Notes: a model not told the origin generated them from the letters alone. Positions 25,638 to 34,315 are shown, counted from the stretch's first letter. The stretch is 47,315 bases of DNA from M55B127 sp035269185 (GCA_964430875.1 CAYSHP010000013.1:1-47315); one strand, 5' to 3'. Program-made: numbers and translations.

Positions 25638-25713
25638 GCTATAACACTCCTATATTTTTTAATTTTCAAAATATTATTATTAAATATTTAATACCTTATT
25701 TTAGAAAAGAAAT

Positions 25714-26856
25714 TTAACTTTTATTTTTTCTATACTCTTTAGCATTAATTATTCTCGATTTAATAGAAGGATGCGATGCTTTATAAAATTTCTCCCACCA
25801 TCTGTAATCTAAACGGGCCAGACTATCATCTGCCAACTTTGCAAAAGCCCTTCCTAAGGTCATCGGATCTTTAATTACTTCAAAAGCAAACTGATCTGCT
25901 CTTTTTTCATACGTTCTACTGAGATAAAGTTGTATGGGGTTAAATATGGAATATAAAATTCCCCAGTATAATAATAGTAATGGGATACTTACGATTGAAT
26001 TTAAACCTATATATCCAAACCAATTTAACAATATAGACCAACTAATATTTATTAAATAAGCCGTTATAAAAATTATTATTGGTTGTAATAAAAGGTTTTT
26101 ATAAATATCCTTATTTACATGATGTCCAATTTCATGTGATAAGACCGCTTCTATTTCATCTGCACTAAATCTTTCAGCCAAATTATCACTCAATAAAATT
26201 TTACGGGTTTTACCCATGCCAATTACAGCTGCATTAGCAGAAGTAATTTTAGAACTAAGATTTATTTCATAGATATCCTCAATTTCAATGTCAAGTTTAT
26301 CAAAGGTAGACATCAATCTGTCTTTTAATTCACCTTCCGGATAAGATTTTAAAGTATAAAATAAAGGTAAGATTAAAATTGGTAATAAATAATTTAATAA
26401 CACTATAAATACTGATAAAGTTATTGAAATAATAATCCACCAGTTATCAGGGTAATTATTCGTTAAAAATAAAAATAACAGGGAAAATAGATAAGTTAAA
26501 ACAAGAGATAATACAAATGACTTGGCCCTGTCTTTTACCCATTCCTCGCTACTCTGGGCAGATAAATTATATTCTTTTCTTAAATCATAAATAGTAAAGT
26601 ATTCTGTTATAGTATCCAATACCAGATAAAGAAATATTACTATAGAAACATAGATAAATAATTTGATAGTAAAAATTAGATCTTGAGATAAAAAATTATA
26701 TAATTTAAGTTCAATATTATAGTAAAAAAACAATACCACTGCAGCTAATCTTAAAAGAATATTTAAAACAATAAATTTATTTTTTTTATTATGGTAATTA
26801 TATGCTTTTTCTCTTCTTTTTTTATTAAATAGTCTTGTAAGTTCTTTTTCTTTCAT
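25714..26856 (-). CDS. M48 family membrane metalloprotease (Ste24/HtpX-like)
   Basis: 380-residue integral membrane zinc protease. It has hydrophobic segments near 28-47, 58-85, 110-130, 140-168, 255-280 and 285-310. The zinc motif HEIGHH is at 241-246 with the third-ligand region YEKRADQFAF near 318-327. The arrangement (long N-terminal membrane part, then LSDNLAERFSADEIEAVLSH) matches the Ste24/CAAX-protease branch. The function is probably membrane protein quality control. ATG start with AAGGAG. It has its own candidate promoter and lies 76 bases before mtnA. Confidence 0.9.
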   Translation of the reverse strand: MKEKELTRLFNKKRREKAYNYHNKKNKFIVLNILLRLAAVVLFFYYNIELKLYNFLSQDLIFTIKLFIYVSIVIFLYLVLDTITEYFTIYDLRKEYNLSAQSSEEWVKDRAKSFVLSLVLTYLFSLLFLFLTNNYPDNWWIIISITLSVFIVLLNYLLPILILPLFYTLKSYPEGELKDRLMSTFDKLDIEIEDIYEINLSSKITSANAAVIGMGKTRKILLSDNLAERFSADEIEAVLSHEIGHHVNKDIYKNLLLQPIIIFITAYLINISWSILLNWFGYIGLNSIVSIPLLLLYWGILYSIFNPIQLYLSRTYEKRADQFAFEVIKDPMTLGRAFAKLADDSLARLDYRWWEKFYKASHPSIKSRIINAKEYRKNKS

Positions 26857-26909
26857 TTATTAGGACTCCTTATTTAAAAACAAATATATATCTTTTTTAA
26901 AAAATGTTC

Positions 26910-26938
26910 TTTATATTAAACTATTCAATATATTACAA
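26910..26938 (-). promoter_or_regulatory. Candidate promoter of the M48 protease gene
   Basis: Minus-strand TTGTAA (26938-26933), a 17-base spacer, then TATAAA (26915-26910), about 50 bases before the start codon, in an otherwise featureless 128-base gap. Confidence 0.55.
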
Positions 26939-26984
26939 AATATTCCTGTTAATTAATAATAATTACTGATAAGCAAAAATCTAA

Positions 26985-27431
26985 TTACACATTATCATTA
27001 TCAATTAATTTTTTTAAGCGATTAACTATATTCTTATTTATAAACTTATCAGTATCTTCTAGTATATTTTGAATAACGTTTAATAACTTTTTTTCACCCG
27101 GCCAGTTCTTTTTGATAATTTCTGGGTTCATCTCATTAAAAAAATCATTTAAAATATATGCAGTTAAAGCCACATCATCAATATAACCTATAAGCCCCAT
27201 TAATGCTTCCGGGAGAAAGTCAAAGGGGGTAATGAAATATGCAATTACTGCCCCCAATTTAATTTTTTTGCTCTTAGGTACCTCTTTATCCTGCATTAAT
27301 TTTATTAATAAATAAAACAGGTCAGGAGCTAAAAGCAAATATTCTGGTAACTCTTCGTTCTTAGTTATCTTATTAACTCCATTTTTTATTTTATTCCTTA
27401 ACTTATAATAATAGTTATATTCTTTTTCCAT
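26985..27431 (-). CDS. DUF1232 (YkvA-like) small protein
   Basis: 148 residues. The DUF1232 core is at about 69-110: KIKLGAVIAYFITPFDFLPE followed by IGYIDDVALTAYILN, giving two short hydrophobic stretches. Function unknown; members are common in Firmicutes and look membrane-associated. An upstream in-frame ATG (27479) would overlap the site-2 protease gene by 38 bases; the ATG at 27431 with TAGGAGA in front is the correct start. It follows the protease gene by ten bases and ends a three-gene operon. Confidence 0.82.
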   Translation of the reverse strand: MEKEYNYYYKLRNKIKNGVNKITKNEELPEYLLLAPDLFYLLIKLMQDKEVPKSKKIKLGAVIAYFITPFDFLPEALMGLIGYIDDVALTAYILNDFFNEMNPEIIKKNWPGEKKLLNVIQNILEDTDKFINKNIVNRLKKLIDNDNV

Positions 27432-27441
27432 ATTTTTTCTC

Positions 27442-28551
27442 CTATAAATTTTTCTCAACTTGCTTAATCTTAAATGCATTAAAGATATCTGTTCTTGTAA
27501 TTATACCGACTAGTTCATCCTCCTCCATAACCATCAGTCGGCCAATATCTTCTTCTAAAAGAATCTGAAGGGCTTTATTTACATCAGCATCAGGTGAAAT
27601 CTTTTTTATGTCTTCTGACATGATATCTCTCACTGTTACTTGGGCATGTTTTTCAGACTTAATATTTCTAATATCTTCCATAGTAACACAGCCAATTAAT
27701 TTTCCATCTTCTAAAATAGGATAACCACTGTGACTTTTTTGCAGCATCTTATTTAAAAGCTCTTTAACAGTTAAGTCTCCTGAGATATACTTAACATCTT
27801 TACTCATTAGGTCTTTAACCTTCAAATCAGCCAGGGTCTCTTTTATCATACTATACTGGAACTCCTGATTGGCTCTCATATAGATGAAAAAAGCAATTAA
27901 TATTAATATGAAATTTCCATAGAGAAAGCCAATTATACCAAATAAAAATACAATTACTTTACTTACAGTGACAGCTATTTTAGTAGCAGTTAAAAAATCA
28001 TTTTTACGGGCTAATAAAGCTCTTAAAACTCTCCCACCATCATTGGGAAACGCAGGAATTAAATTAAAAATAGCTAGAAACACATTTAATTCACCTAGAT
28101 ATAAAATAAGAAATACCAGGTCTGGCATAAATATATTTGCTGTTAACGTAGCTATTAAAATCATAGTAAGCCCGATTGCCAGACTTACCATTGGACCAAT
28201 AATAGATACTCTTAGTTCATCATTAGGTTTTTCAGACATTTCTTTTATTTCAGCCATTCCACCTAACAACATTAAGGTGATACTATTAATTTTCTGTCCT
28301 CGTGATCGGGCCACAAAAGAATGTCCTAATTCGTGTAAAGCTACACTCCCAAATAAAAATATCGTGATAATTAATCCTAAAACATAGTCTGGAATAACCA
28401 TATTTTGATATGAAATATTCATGAGATTTGCCATCGTCTCTATATTGGTAGAAACTAACCAGGCTATAAAAGGTAAGGCAATAATAAAACTAATATGTAA
28501 CTTAATAGGTATATCTGATATTTTACCTATTTCAAAAGAATTTTTAAACAT
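27442..28551 (-). CDS. Site-2 protease (M50, SpoIVFB-like) with two CBS domains
   Basis: 369-residue intramembrane metalloprotease. The membrane part carries HELGH (73-77) and the partner motif NLIPAFPNDGGRV (163-175), both in hydrophobic helices. From about 240 to 360 there is a tandem CBS pair (KDLMSKDVKYISGDLTVKE, VRDIMSEDIKKISPDADVNK), which in relatives senses adenine nucleotides. S2P-CBS proteins cleave membrane-bound regulators. The substrate is unknown. No sporulation gene is nearby, so a SpoIVFB role is not implied. It starts 15 bases after the RNase HII-like gene. Confidence 0.92.
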   Translation of the reverse strand: MFKNSFEIGKISDIPIKLHISFIIALPFIAWLVSTNIETMANLMNISYQNMVIPDYVLGLIITIFLFGSVALHELGHSFVARSRGQKINSITLMLLGGMAEIKEMSEKPNDELRVSIIGPMVSLAIGLTMILIATLTANIFMPDLVFLILYLGELNVFLAIFNLIPAFPNDGGRVLRALLARKNDFLTATKIAVTVSKVIVFLFGIIGFLYGNFILILIAFFIYMRANQEFQYSMIKETLADLKVKDLMSKDVKYISGDLTVKELLNKMLQKSHSGYPILEDGKLIGCVTMEDIRNIKSEKHAQVTVRDIMSEDIKKISPDADVNKALQILLEEDIGRLMVMEEDELVGIITRTDIFNAFKIKQVEKNL

Positions 28552-28566
28552 ATCTATCCCACCTTT

Positions 28567-29397
28567 TTAAAATTCAAATTCTAATTTCTTTTCAAAATCA
28601 AAGGATTTTCTATGAATAGGACTAAATCCTTGCTCTTTGACTACCTGTCGGTGCTTATTTGTGATATATCCATGGTTTTTTGAAAAATTATATTCAGGAT
28701 ATTTCTTGCCTAGTTTTTGCATTTTATTTTCCCTATATATTTTTGCAACAATAGAAGCACAAGCTAATGAATATATTTTCTTTTTAGTGCTTTCGACCAC
28801 CTTACTATTTTTATCATTTAGACCATATCTATAATATATATAGTATATCTTTTCTTTATCTACTTCAGCTTCCCTATCTATATTCGATTTTAATCTTTGA
28901 TAGCCCTGTATAATTGCTTTTTTCAAACCAATATCATCAATCACAGAAGCTTTAATATGTTTTACTTCAATAACTTCTGCCTTATCTTTTATTATGTTAA
29001 ATAGTTTTTGTCTCTGCTGGGTAGATAACTGATTAGAATACTCAATCCCTTTTATTTCAGTAAATCTATTTAATTTAATCGAAGTAAAAGTTAAGGGACC
29101 CGCTGCAGCTGGAAGCCCGGTTACATAAAAGCCATAAATGCTTTCATAACCCTTATTATATATCTGATTCTCAATATTTTTATATTCTGCTAATTTTTTT
29201 TGCGCTATTTTATTCTCTTTATACATTTTTTCACATTGAACAGCTAAATCAGATGTGGTCTTTCTTTTATCTGCATAAAGAGAATCAATAAGATTTCTAT
29301 CAATCTCAACCTCATTAATTAGATCTCTTATTTCTGATATTGTTTTATCTCTAATATTATATTTGTCTTCAAACTGTAATTTTGGTTGATATTTCAT
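28567..29397 (-). CDS. RNase HII-like protein lacking all catalytic acids
   Basis: 276 residues aligning over their full length with Bacillus-type RNase HII, including the about 85-residue N-terminal extension. Conserved in the C-terminal half are LACASIVAKIYRENKMQ, KYPEYNFSKNHGYIT and HRKSF (262-266). The active site is gone: the canonical GxDExGRGPLAGPV is GFYVTGLPAAAGPL (Asp to Tyr91, Glu to Val92), DSK is YSN (120-122), the VDG aspartate is Tyr (about 188), and the RD aspartate is Glu223. The reading frame is intact, so it is not a recent pseudogene. It could bind RNA/DNA hybrids without cutting. A GTG at 29406 is in frame, but the ATG at 29397 after AAGGG fits better. First gene of an operon with the site-2 protease and DUF1232. 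Confidence 0.82.
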   Translation of the reverse strand: MKYQPKLQFEDKYNIRDKTISEIRDLINEVEIDRNLIDSLYADKRKTTSDLAVQCEKMYKENKIAQKKLAEYKNIENQIYNKGYESIYGFYVTGLPAAAGPLTFTSIKLNRFTEIKGIEYSNQLSTQQRQKLFNIIKDKAEVIEVKHIKASVIDDIGLKKAIIQGYQRLKSNIDREAEVDKEKIYYIYYRYGLNDKNSKVVESTKKKIYSLACASIVAKIYRENKMQKLGKKYPEYNFSKNHGYITNKHRQVVKEQGFSPIHRKSFDFEKKLEFEF

Positions 29398-29483
29398 TGA
29401 ATTCACCCTTAAATAGAATATATAATATCTTAATTATATAATTATTCATAAAAGGCTAAATTCCTCTTAAAATTAGGTATATA

Positions 29484-29513
29484 AACAAAAAACCCCGACT
29501 GTAAAAGCCGGGG
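29484..29513 (-). terminator. Terminator after csp
   Basis: Eight-base-pair GC-rich stem, CCCCGACT with AGCCGGGG (29493-29500 and 29506-29513, one G-U pair), followed by TTTTTTG on the minus strand. It lies 25 bases past the csp stop. Confidence 0.9.
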
Positions 29514-29538
29514 AGATCCTTTCGAAGAACTTATATAT

Positions 29539-29745
29539 TTAAAGTTTTACAACATTTTCTGCTTGAGGTCCGCGATCAGCTTCAACGATTTCAAATTCCA
29601 CTTCTTCGCCTTCCTCTAAAGACTTATATCCTTCTTCCTGAATAGCAGAAAAGTGTACAAAAACGTCCTCATCAGAATCTTCTCTCTCAATAAAGCCAAA
29701 ACCTTTCTTAGAATCAAACCATTTAACTTCACCTGTGTAAATCAT
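29539..29745 (-). CDS. csp: CspA-family cold-shock protein
   Basis: 68-residue single-stranded nucleic-acid chaperone. RNP-1 KGFGFIE (14-20) and RNP-2 VFVHFSAI (28-35) are intact, and the C-terminal AENVVKL is typical. The ATG has a strong GGAGG. Only 37 bases separate it from the CCA end of tRNA-Leu, too few for a promoter plus leader, so the mRNA is probably released from a joint tRNA-Leu-csp transcript. The long structured leader common to cold-inducible csp genes is absent. Confidence 0.96.
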   Translation of the reverse strand: MIYTGEVKWFDSKKGFGFIEREDSDEDVFVHFSAIQEEGYKSLEEGEEVEFEIVEADRGPQAENVVKL

Positions 29746-29782
29746 GTAAAATATTCCTCCTGTATATAAATAGTTTTAATAG

Positions 29783-29872
29783 TGGTGCCGGGGATCGGGC
29801 TCGAACCGATACGGGAAAATAATTCCCACCGGATTTTAAGTCCGATGCGTCTGCCAATTCCGCCACCCCGGC
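29783..29872 (-). tRNA. tRNA-Leu (anticodon TAA)
   Basis: Class II tRNA of 90 bases with encoded CCA (plus-strand TGG at 29783-29785). The acceptor GCCGGGG pairs with CCCCGGC, and the anticodon stem TCGGA/TCCGG encloses loop CTTAAAA, giving TAA. It has a long variable arm and a GTTCGAG T-loop (minus strand). It decodes UUA, the main leucine codon in this AT-rich DNA. Confidence 0.97.
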
Positions 29873-29876
29873 GGGC

Positions 29877-29892
29877 TGCAACAATTGTTGCA
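29877..29892. promoter_or_regulatory. Palindrome in the tRNA-Leu/csp leader
   Basis: Perfect 16-bp palindrome TGCAACAATTGTTGCA between the transcription start region and the tRNA-Leu 5' end. It also makes a near-repeat of TGTTGCA 12 bases apart. It could be a repressor operator or a leader hairpin used in processing. Confidence 0.5.
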
Positions 29893-29901
29893 ACATTAAA
29901 G

Positions 29902-29930
29902 ATTATAATATAAATAAATGGTCATGTCAA
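29902..29930 (-). promoter_or_regulatory. Perfect consensus promoter of tRNA-Leu/csp
   Basis: Minus-strand TTGACA (29930-29925), exactly 17 bases, TATAAT (29907-29902). The -35 element overlaps the last codons of the antiporter gene. All twelve hexamer bases match the sigma-A consensus. Confidence 0.92.
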
Positions 29931-31247
29931 GGGGTTAGAATATTTGATTTCTTCTTCCTCTGGCTCTTTTATTTCTCCAGACTTAAATAAAGCAAATTCT
30001 GTAGCCGCCGAGCCTGATATTTCGGTAAAAAGACTCGTAAACAGGATAATATTAAAGATAATTACAGCTACATCTACTTCGGTGTTTTGAATATGAGCAA
30101 AATCTCTCTGTACCACATAAGCTAAATCTAAAGCAACACCAATTTGCGGCATTAGACCAAATCCAATGTATTTTTGCACATTTTGAGGTGCTTTTGCTAA
30201 TCTTGCTCCTAAAGAAGCGCCCCCTATCTTACCAATCAGTCTTGCAATGGTATAAATAATCGCTACTATCATAAAAGAACTCGTAAATATATTAGTAATC
30301 TGTATTTTAGTACCGGCTAGGATAAAAAATATAGCATATAAAGGCATAGTAAGGGTATCAATTAGATCTGCTACCCCAATATGTTTTTGAGCAAAGTTAC
30401 AAAAAGCAAAACCTACAAATAGATTGTAAATTAAAGGTGATAGGTGTAAAGCAATTGATAAAGCTGATCCTCCCACCACTGTTAATAAGACTAAAAACAC
30501 CTTCTGCTTTTTAGAATGATCAAAACTTATATAACGCTGAGTTAAATAACCAATAAAAAGGCCTAATCCAGTCGCTGATATTATTTTAAAAGCAGGTATA
30601 ATAAATCCATTAATAGCATTTAATGTTTGGTTAGGGTCAACAGTTATTAAAGAAATTGGTTCTACAAAACTAAAGATTACTAAAGCTAAAGCCTCATCTA
30701 AGGCTAATACAATCATTAAAGTTGCAGAAAATTCTCCCTGAACTCCATATTCTCTTAATATCAATACCGTTGCAGCTGGAGCAGTTGCAGTTGCAAAGGC
30801 ACCTAATAATATTGCTAAATATAGCGGCTTCCCCAAATATAACATACTCATTGTTACTAATACAAAAGCTCCAATTGATTCTAATAAAATAATTAGAGTA
30901 AACTCTGATTCAAGTTTTTTAAGAACCTTTAATGAAAGGGAAGTGCCAATTGTAAATGAAATAAAAGAAACAGCTAATATAGTTACAAAGTTAAATGAGT
31001 TAATTAAGTATGTATACCATTCAATAAACTCCAGGCTAAAAAAAGGTACTTGTTCTACCAAACTAGAGCTAAAAAGAGTACCTATTATTACATACCCAGC
31101 TACACTGGGCAAACGATACTTTTCCGTAAAAGTATGAATTAAGAAAATAAATAATAGTAATAATCCGATTATAAAGATAACTTTATAGCTCTTATGATGG
31201 AGCATCATCCAGTTTTGAATTTCTAGTAGGTCATGTGTATAATCCAT
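29922..31247 (-). CDS. Cation:proton antiporter (CPA2-like Na+/H+ exchanger)
   Basis: 441-residue integral membrane protein with about 12 helices. The N-terminal YRLPSVAGYVIIGTLF and FISFTIGTSLSLKVLKKLE are typical of KefB/NapA-type exchangers. The ion-binding region shows ATAPAATVLIL and VLALDEALALVIF, where the acidic residues sit. Its likely role is Na+ extrusion or pH control. The start is ATG with AAGGAT, 14 bases after the GH13 gene, so it ends the DUF501-ppx-GH13 operon. No terminator is seen after it; transcription may run into the tRNA-Leu unit. Confidence 0.88.
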   Translation of the reverse strand: MDYTHDLLEIQNWMMLHHKSYKVIFIIGLLLLFIFLIHTFTEKYRLPSVAGYVIIGTLFSSSLVEQVPFFSLEFIEWYTYLINSFNFVTILAVSFISFTIGTSLSLKVLKKLESEFTLIILLESIGAFVLVTMSMLYLGKPLYLAILLGAFATATAPAATVLILREYGVQGEFSATLMIVLALDEALALVIFSFVEPISLITVDPNQTLNAINGFIIPAFKIISATGLGLFIGYLTQRYISFDHSKKQKVFLVLLTVVGGSALSIALHLSPLIYNLFVGFAFCNFAQKHIGVADLIDTLTMPLYAIFFILAGTKIQITNIFTSSFMIVAIIYTIARLIGKIGGASLGARLAKAPQNVQKYIGFGLMPQIGVALDLAYVVQRDFAHIQNTEVDVAVIIFNIILFTSLFTEISGSAATEFALFKSGEIKEPEEEEIKYSNPLT

Positions 31248-31261
31248 TTATAACATCCTTT

Positions 31262-32860
31262 TTAAATATTTTCTTCTAAGATCCAGATATATTCATAAGG
31301 TTTCAAATCATAATCTTCATAACTTGAACTCTCATCTTTAAGATTATTTACAATAGTTAATATTTTATCTTTTGTCTTTCTTTTTGAAATTAGTAAATTA
31401 TCCTTTACTTCATATTCAACATCTGATTTAAAGATTTTAAGATTATCATTTTTTAAATTAATCATTTCTTTAAGGCCTCTATAAATTAAACCAGGGTCAC
31501 TGCTAGGTTCTTTTAAGGCAGTTTCCTTTTTTTGTTCGTCAAAAGGCCCTCTATTTAAATAACGGCTGTCAGTATAACCAAATTTATCATTCATTTTATT
31601 ATAAAATTTTAAATCATTTTCCATAGCTATTTCATCACCAAAATAGATAATAGGAGTACCTTTTATGGAAAATAATATTGAATAAGCTAAAAGTACTTTA
31701 CTTACATCTTGGTCTAATAAGTTATAAAGACGGCCTGAAATTCCTTCCCCATCTCTAAAAGTCCATTTCTCTTCTTTTAAATAATGTTTATTCATTAACT
31801 CTCTTTCTTTTTCAGTAACAAATTCTAAAGTGAGTTCATCATGACACCTTAAAAAAGTAAACCAAGCTGTTCCTGCTGGTTCATTTAAATTACCAATGAT
31901 ATCCAGTTGCTTTTCTAAATAAGATGTGTCTTGTTCAGCAATTGATAAAAATATTCTAGGCATAATAGGGAAATTATAAACCACATGACATTCATCACCT
32001 TTACCTAGATATTCTATTACATCTTCAGGCATCTGGTTAGCTTCTGCAATCATTACAGTCCCTTTTGCTATATAATCAAAACTTTCCCTAAATATTTTTA
32101 ATATCTTATGAGTTTCTGGTAAATTTTCACAGTCAGTACCTTCTTTTTTCCATAAAAAGGGAGCAGCGTCCATTCTAAAGCCATCAACTCCCTTAGCCCG
32201 CCAATATGTAAACGCTTTTAACATCTCATAAAGCAATTCTGGGTTTTTATAGTTTAAATCCGGTTGAATATCATAAAATCTATGAAAATAATAATCATCA
32301 GTTTCTTTATTATAAGTCCAATTACTGTTAGAAATACCTTTTAAAAGTAAGCGGGTATCAGTATATTTTTCTTTATCTTCATTCCAAATATAAAAGTCCC
32401 GATAACGAGCATCTTTAGCTTTGCGTGCATCTTGAAACCATTCATGTTGATCAGAAGAATGGTTAACAGCTATATCAAAAACAATTTTAATATTTCTAGC
32501 ATGAGCTTGTTTTAAGAATTCAAAAAACTGTTGATTATTGCCCAGTTCATCTCTAATTTTATAATAATTAGAAATATCAAATCCCTGATCAACCATAGGA
32601 GATTCTAAGATGGGAAGAAGCCAAAGGGTATTTACCCCTAATTGATCTAGATAATCTAATTTATCTATTAAACCTGTAAAATCCTCTGCAAAGAGATCGA
32701 CATATAAAGAATAGACAATACCTTCTTGGTGCCAGTTTTTATTATCTGGTCGGTAGTCAACCTCCTTCTCCCTTTTTGTTAATAATTCTTTGAGCTTATT
32801 TAGATATTTCTTTTCATCTCCATAAAGATCTTCCCATAACTCATCTATTTTATTTAGCAT
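31262..32860 (-). CDS. GH13 glycosidase, trehalose-synthase-like (TreS)
   Basis: 532-residue alpha-amylase-fold enzyme. The four conserved regions are DIAVNHSSDQHEWFQ, GVDGFRMDAAP (nucleophile D231), MIAEANQMPEDVIEYLGKG (acid/base E273) and FLRCHDELTLEFVT (D341). The sequence around the third and fourth regions (GDECHVVYNFPIMPRIF, HDELTLEFVT) is characteristic of TreS, which interconverts maltose and trehalose; alpha-glucosidases lack it. No signal peptide, so intracellular. It starts 14 bases after ppx and is followed 14 bases later by the antiporter. Activity is inferred from similarity, with some risk that it acts on a different disaccharide. Confidence 0.82.
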   Translation of the reverse strand: MLNKIDELWEDLYGDEKKYLNKLKELLTKREKEVDYRPDNKNWHQEGIVYSLYVDLFAEDFTGLIDKLDYLDQLGVNTLWLLPILESPMVDQGFDISNYYKIRDELGNNQQFFEFLKQAHARNIKIVFDIAVNHSSDQHEWFQDARKAKDARYRDFYIWNEDKEKYTDTRLLLKGISNSNWTYNKETDDYYFHRFYDIQPDLNYKNPELLYEMLKAFTYWRAKGVDGFRMDAAPFLWKKEGTDCENLPETHKILKIFRESFDYIAKGTVMIAEANQMPEDVIEYLGKGDECHVVYNFPIMPRIFLSIAEQDTSYLEKQLDIIGNLNEPAGTAWFTFLRCHDELTLEFVTEKERELMNKHYLKEEKWTFRDGEGISGRLYNLLDQDVSKVLLAYSILFSIKGTPIIYFGDEIAMENDLKFYNKMNDKFGYTDSRYLNRGPFDEQKKETALKEPSSDPGLIYRGLKEMINLKNDNLKIFKSDVEYEVKDNLLISKRKTKDKILTIVNNLKDESSSYEDYDLKPYEYIWILEENI

Positions 32861-32874
32861 AACTGCCTCCTTAA

Positions 32875-33780
32875 TTAAGCTTCTATCAATAACCCGTGTA
32901 ACATATCATAATCACTTACTCTTAATTTTAAAGATCTTAAATTCTTCATAATCTCAATTAAAATTACAATTCCAGCAATAATTATATCAGCACGATCTGG
33001 ATTTAGCCCTTTAACTTTTTTTCTTTTGGCTAAATCAAGCTTCCTTAATTTATCTAATACTTTATTAACTTGAGAAAAATCTAACACATAATCATGAATA
33101 GCTTGCGGATCATAATTTTCTAATTTTAATAAAATAGCAGCAAGAGTTGTAATCGTTCCTCCTACTCCTATTAAATTATCTTCACCAGTTAAAATTTCTA
33201 TTTCTTTTTCTAATTCTTGCTCTACAAACTTACTCATTTTTTTAATAACATTCTTACTAAGTTCTAATGCGGGGTCAGCTATAAATCGTTCAGTCAGCCT
33301 CACTGCTCCGATATCTAAACTTTTCATTTCAACCTGTTCTTCCTCTATATTTTTACAGATAAATTCAGTACTTCCCCCACCGATATCAATAATAATATAA
33401 TCTGAAAAGTCATAACCAAATGTAACACCTTTAAAGATAAATTCGGCTTCCTTTTGGCCAGAAATTATTTCCAAATCATACCCAATTTCTTCTTTTATTA
33501 ATTTTTGGAACTTCTCACCATTATTTACATCTCTAAGGGCACTTGTGCCGACTAATTTGTAAGAGGAAACATCATATTTATCTATCTCTTTTTTAAAAGC
33601 TCTTAATGCTTTTAAACCCCTCTCAACTGCTTTTCCGTTCAAACGTTTATTCTTATCTACTCCTTCTCCTAAACGAGTGGTAATTAAATCTTTTTTAAGG
33701 ACCTTAAGTTCTCTTTTTTTGAGGTCTGCAATTAATAAGCGGGTAGAATTTGTACCCATTTCCATAACTGCTTTAATCAT
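32875..33780 (-). CDS. ppx: Exopolyphosphatase/pppGpp phosphohydrolase family
   Basis: 301-residue Ppx/GppA protein of the ASKHA superfamily. It shows MEMGTNSTRLLIADLKK (7-23), SALRD, IIDIGGGSTEFI (150-161) and GVGGTITTLAAI, the phosphate-binding and catalytic loops. It could degrade polyphosphate or convert pppGpp to ppGpp; sequence alone does not separate these. The short length indicates the single-domain class. Its ATG overlaps the end of the DUF501 gene by eight bases. The DUF501-ppx pair is the same as that found after divIC in actinobacteria. Confidence 0.92.
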   Translation of the reverse strand: MIKAVMEMGTNSTRLLIADLKKRELKVLKKDLITTRLGEGVDKNKRLNGKAVERGLKALRAFKKEIDKYDVSSYKLVGTSALRDVNNGEKFQKLIKEEIGYDLEIISGQKEAEFIFKGVTFGYDFSDYIIIDIGGGSTEFICKNIEEEQVEMKSLDIGAVRLTERFIADPALELSKNVIKKMSKFVEQELEKEIEILTGEDNLIGVGGTITTLAAILLKLENYDPQAIHDYVLDFSQVNKVLDKLRKLDLAKRKKVKGLNPDRADIIIAGIVILIEIMKNLRSLKLRVSDYDMLHGLLIEA

Positions 33781-34315
33781 CTTTTTTTAACTCCTTACAT
33801 ATGCTGCACTTTTCTGGCCAACCTATTTTCTCAAAAATAATTTTACCTACAGGATTTTCATTGTTTACCAAGTAATCTGCTGTATGAGTATGGAGACATT
33901 TAATTCCCTTTTTTTCTTTAATTCCACCTATACCCGATTCTTTTAAAGTATATAATATATCCAGTGAAATTTCTTTGATTTCATTTATTTCAACTTTTTT
34001 AAGCATTTCCATTCTTTTTTTAGCATACTTTTTATGTAACTTTTCTAATTTATCTTTTAAAACTTTATTATTATTTATTTGCTTTTGTATTTTTTCTATC
34101 CATCCCTGTTCTTCTATAATAGAAATCTCCTTATTTAAATAAGGGCAGGTCAACCAATATGTAGTTGGAAATACTCTTTTTTTAAAAAAAGGGTATACCT
34201 TAATAACAGCAGGATAACCAAAAGGACATTTAACAGATACTTCAACCATCCCTTCTGGTTCTCTCTCAATCTGTTTTTTTATTATATTATAGTGTTTACT
34301 ATCTTTTATATTCAT
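33773..34315 (-). CDS. DUF501 family protein
   Basis: 180 residues with the DUF501 pattern: EVSVKCPFGYPAVIKVYPFF, TTYWLTCPYLNKEIS and GIKCLHTHTADYLV, followed by a CxxC-like end (WPEKCSICKEL). The conserved His and Cys residues suggest metal binding, but the function is unknown. An in-frame GTG at 34345 overlaps the -10 region, so the ATG at 34315 with AGG about nine bases upstream is taken as the start. It is the first gene of the DUF501-ppx-GH13-antiporter operon. Confidence 0.88.
   Translation of the reverse strand: MNIKDSKHYNIIKKQIEREPEGMVEVSVKCPFGYPAVIKVYPFFKKRVFPTTYWLTCPYLNKEISIIEEQGWIEKIQKQINNNKVLKDKLEKLHKKYAKKRMEMLKKVEINEIKEISLDILYTLKESGIGGIKEKKGIKCLHTHTADYLVNNENPVGKIIFEKIGWPEKCSICKELKKDD

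Noticed and set aside
25638..25713. SAM riboswitch upstream of mtnA
   Set aside because: The 76-base AT-rich leader is too short and lacks the GC-rich helices of a SAM riboswitch.
27968..28387. 139-codon plus-strand open frame opposite the site-2 protease
   Set aside because: Antisense to conserved catalytic motifs of the protease; no independent support.
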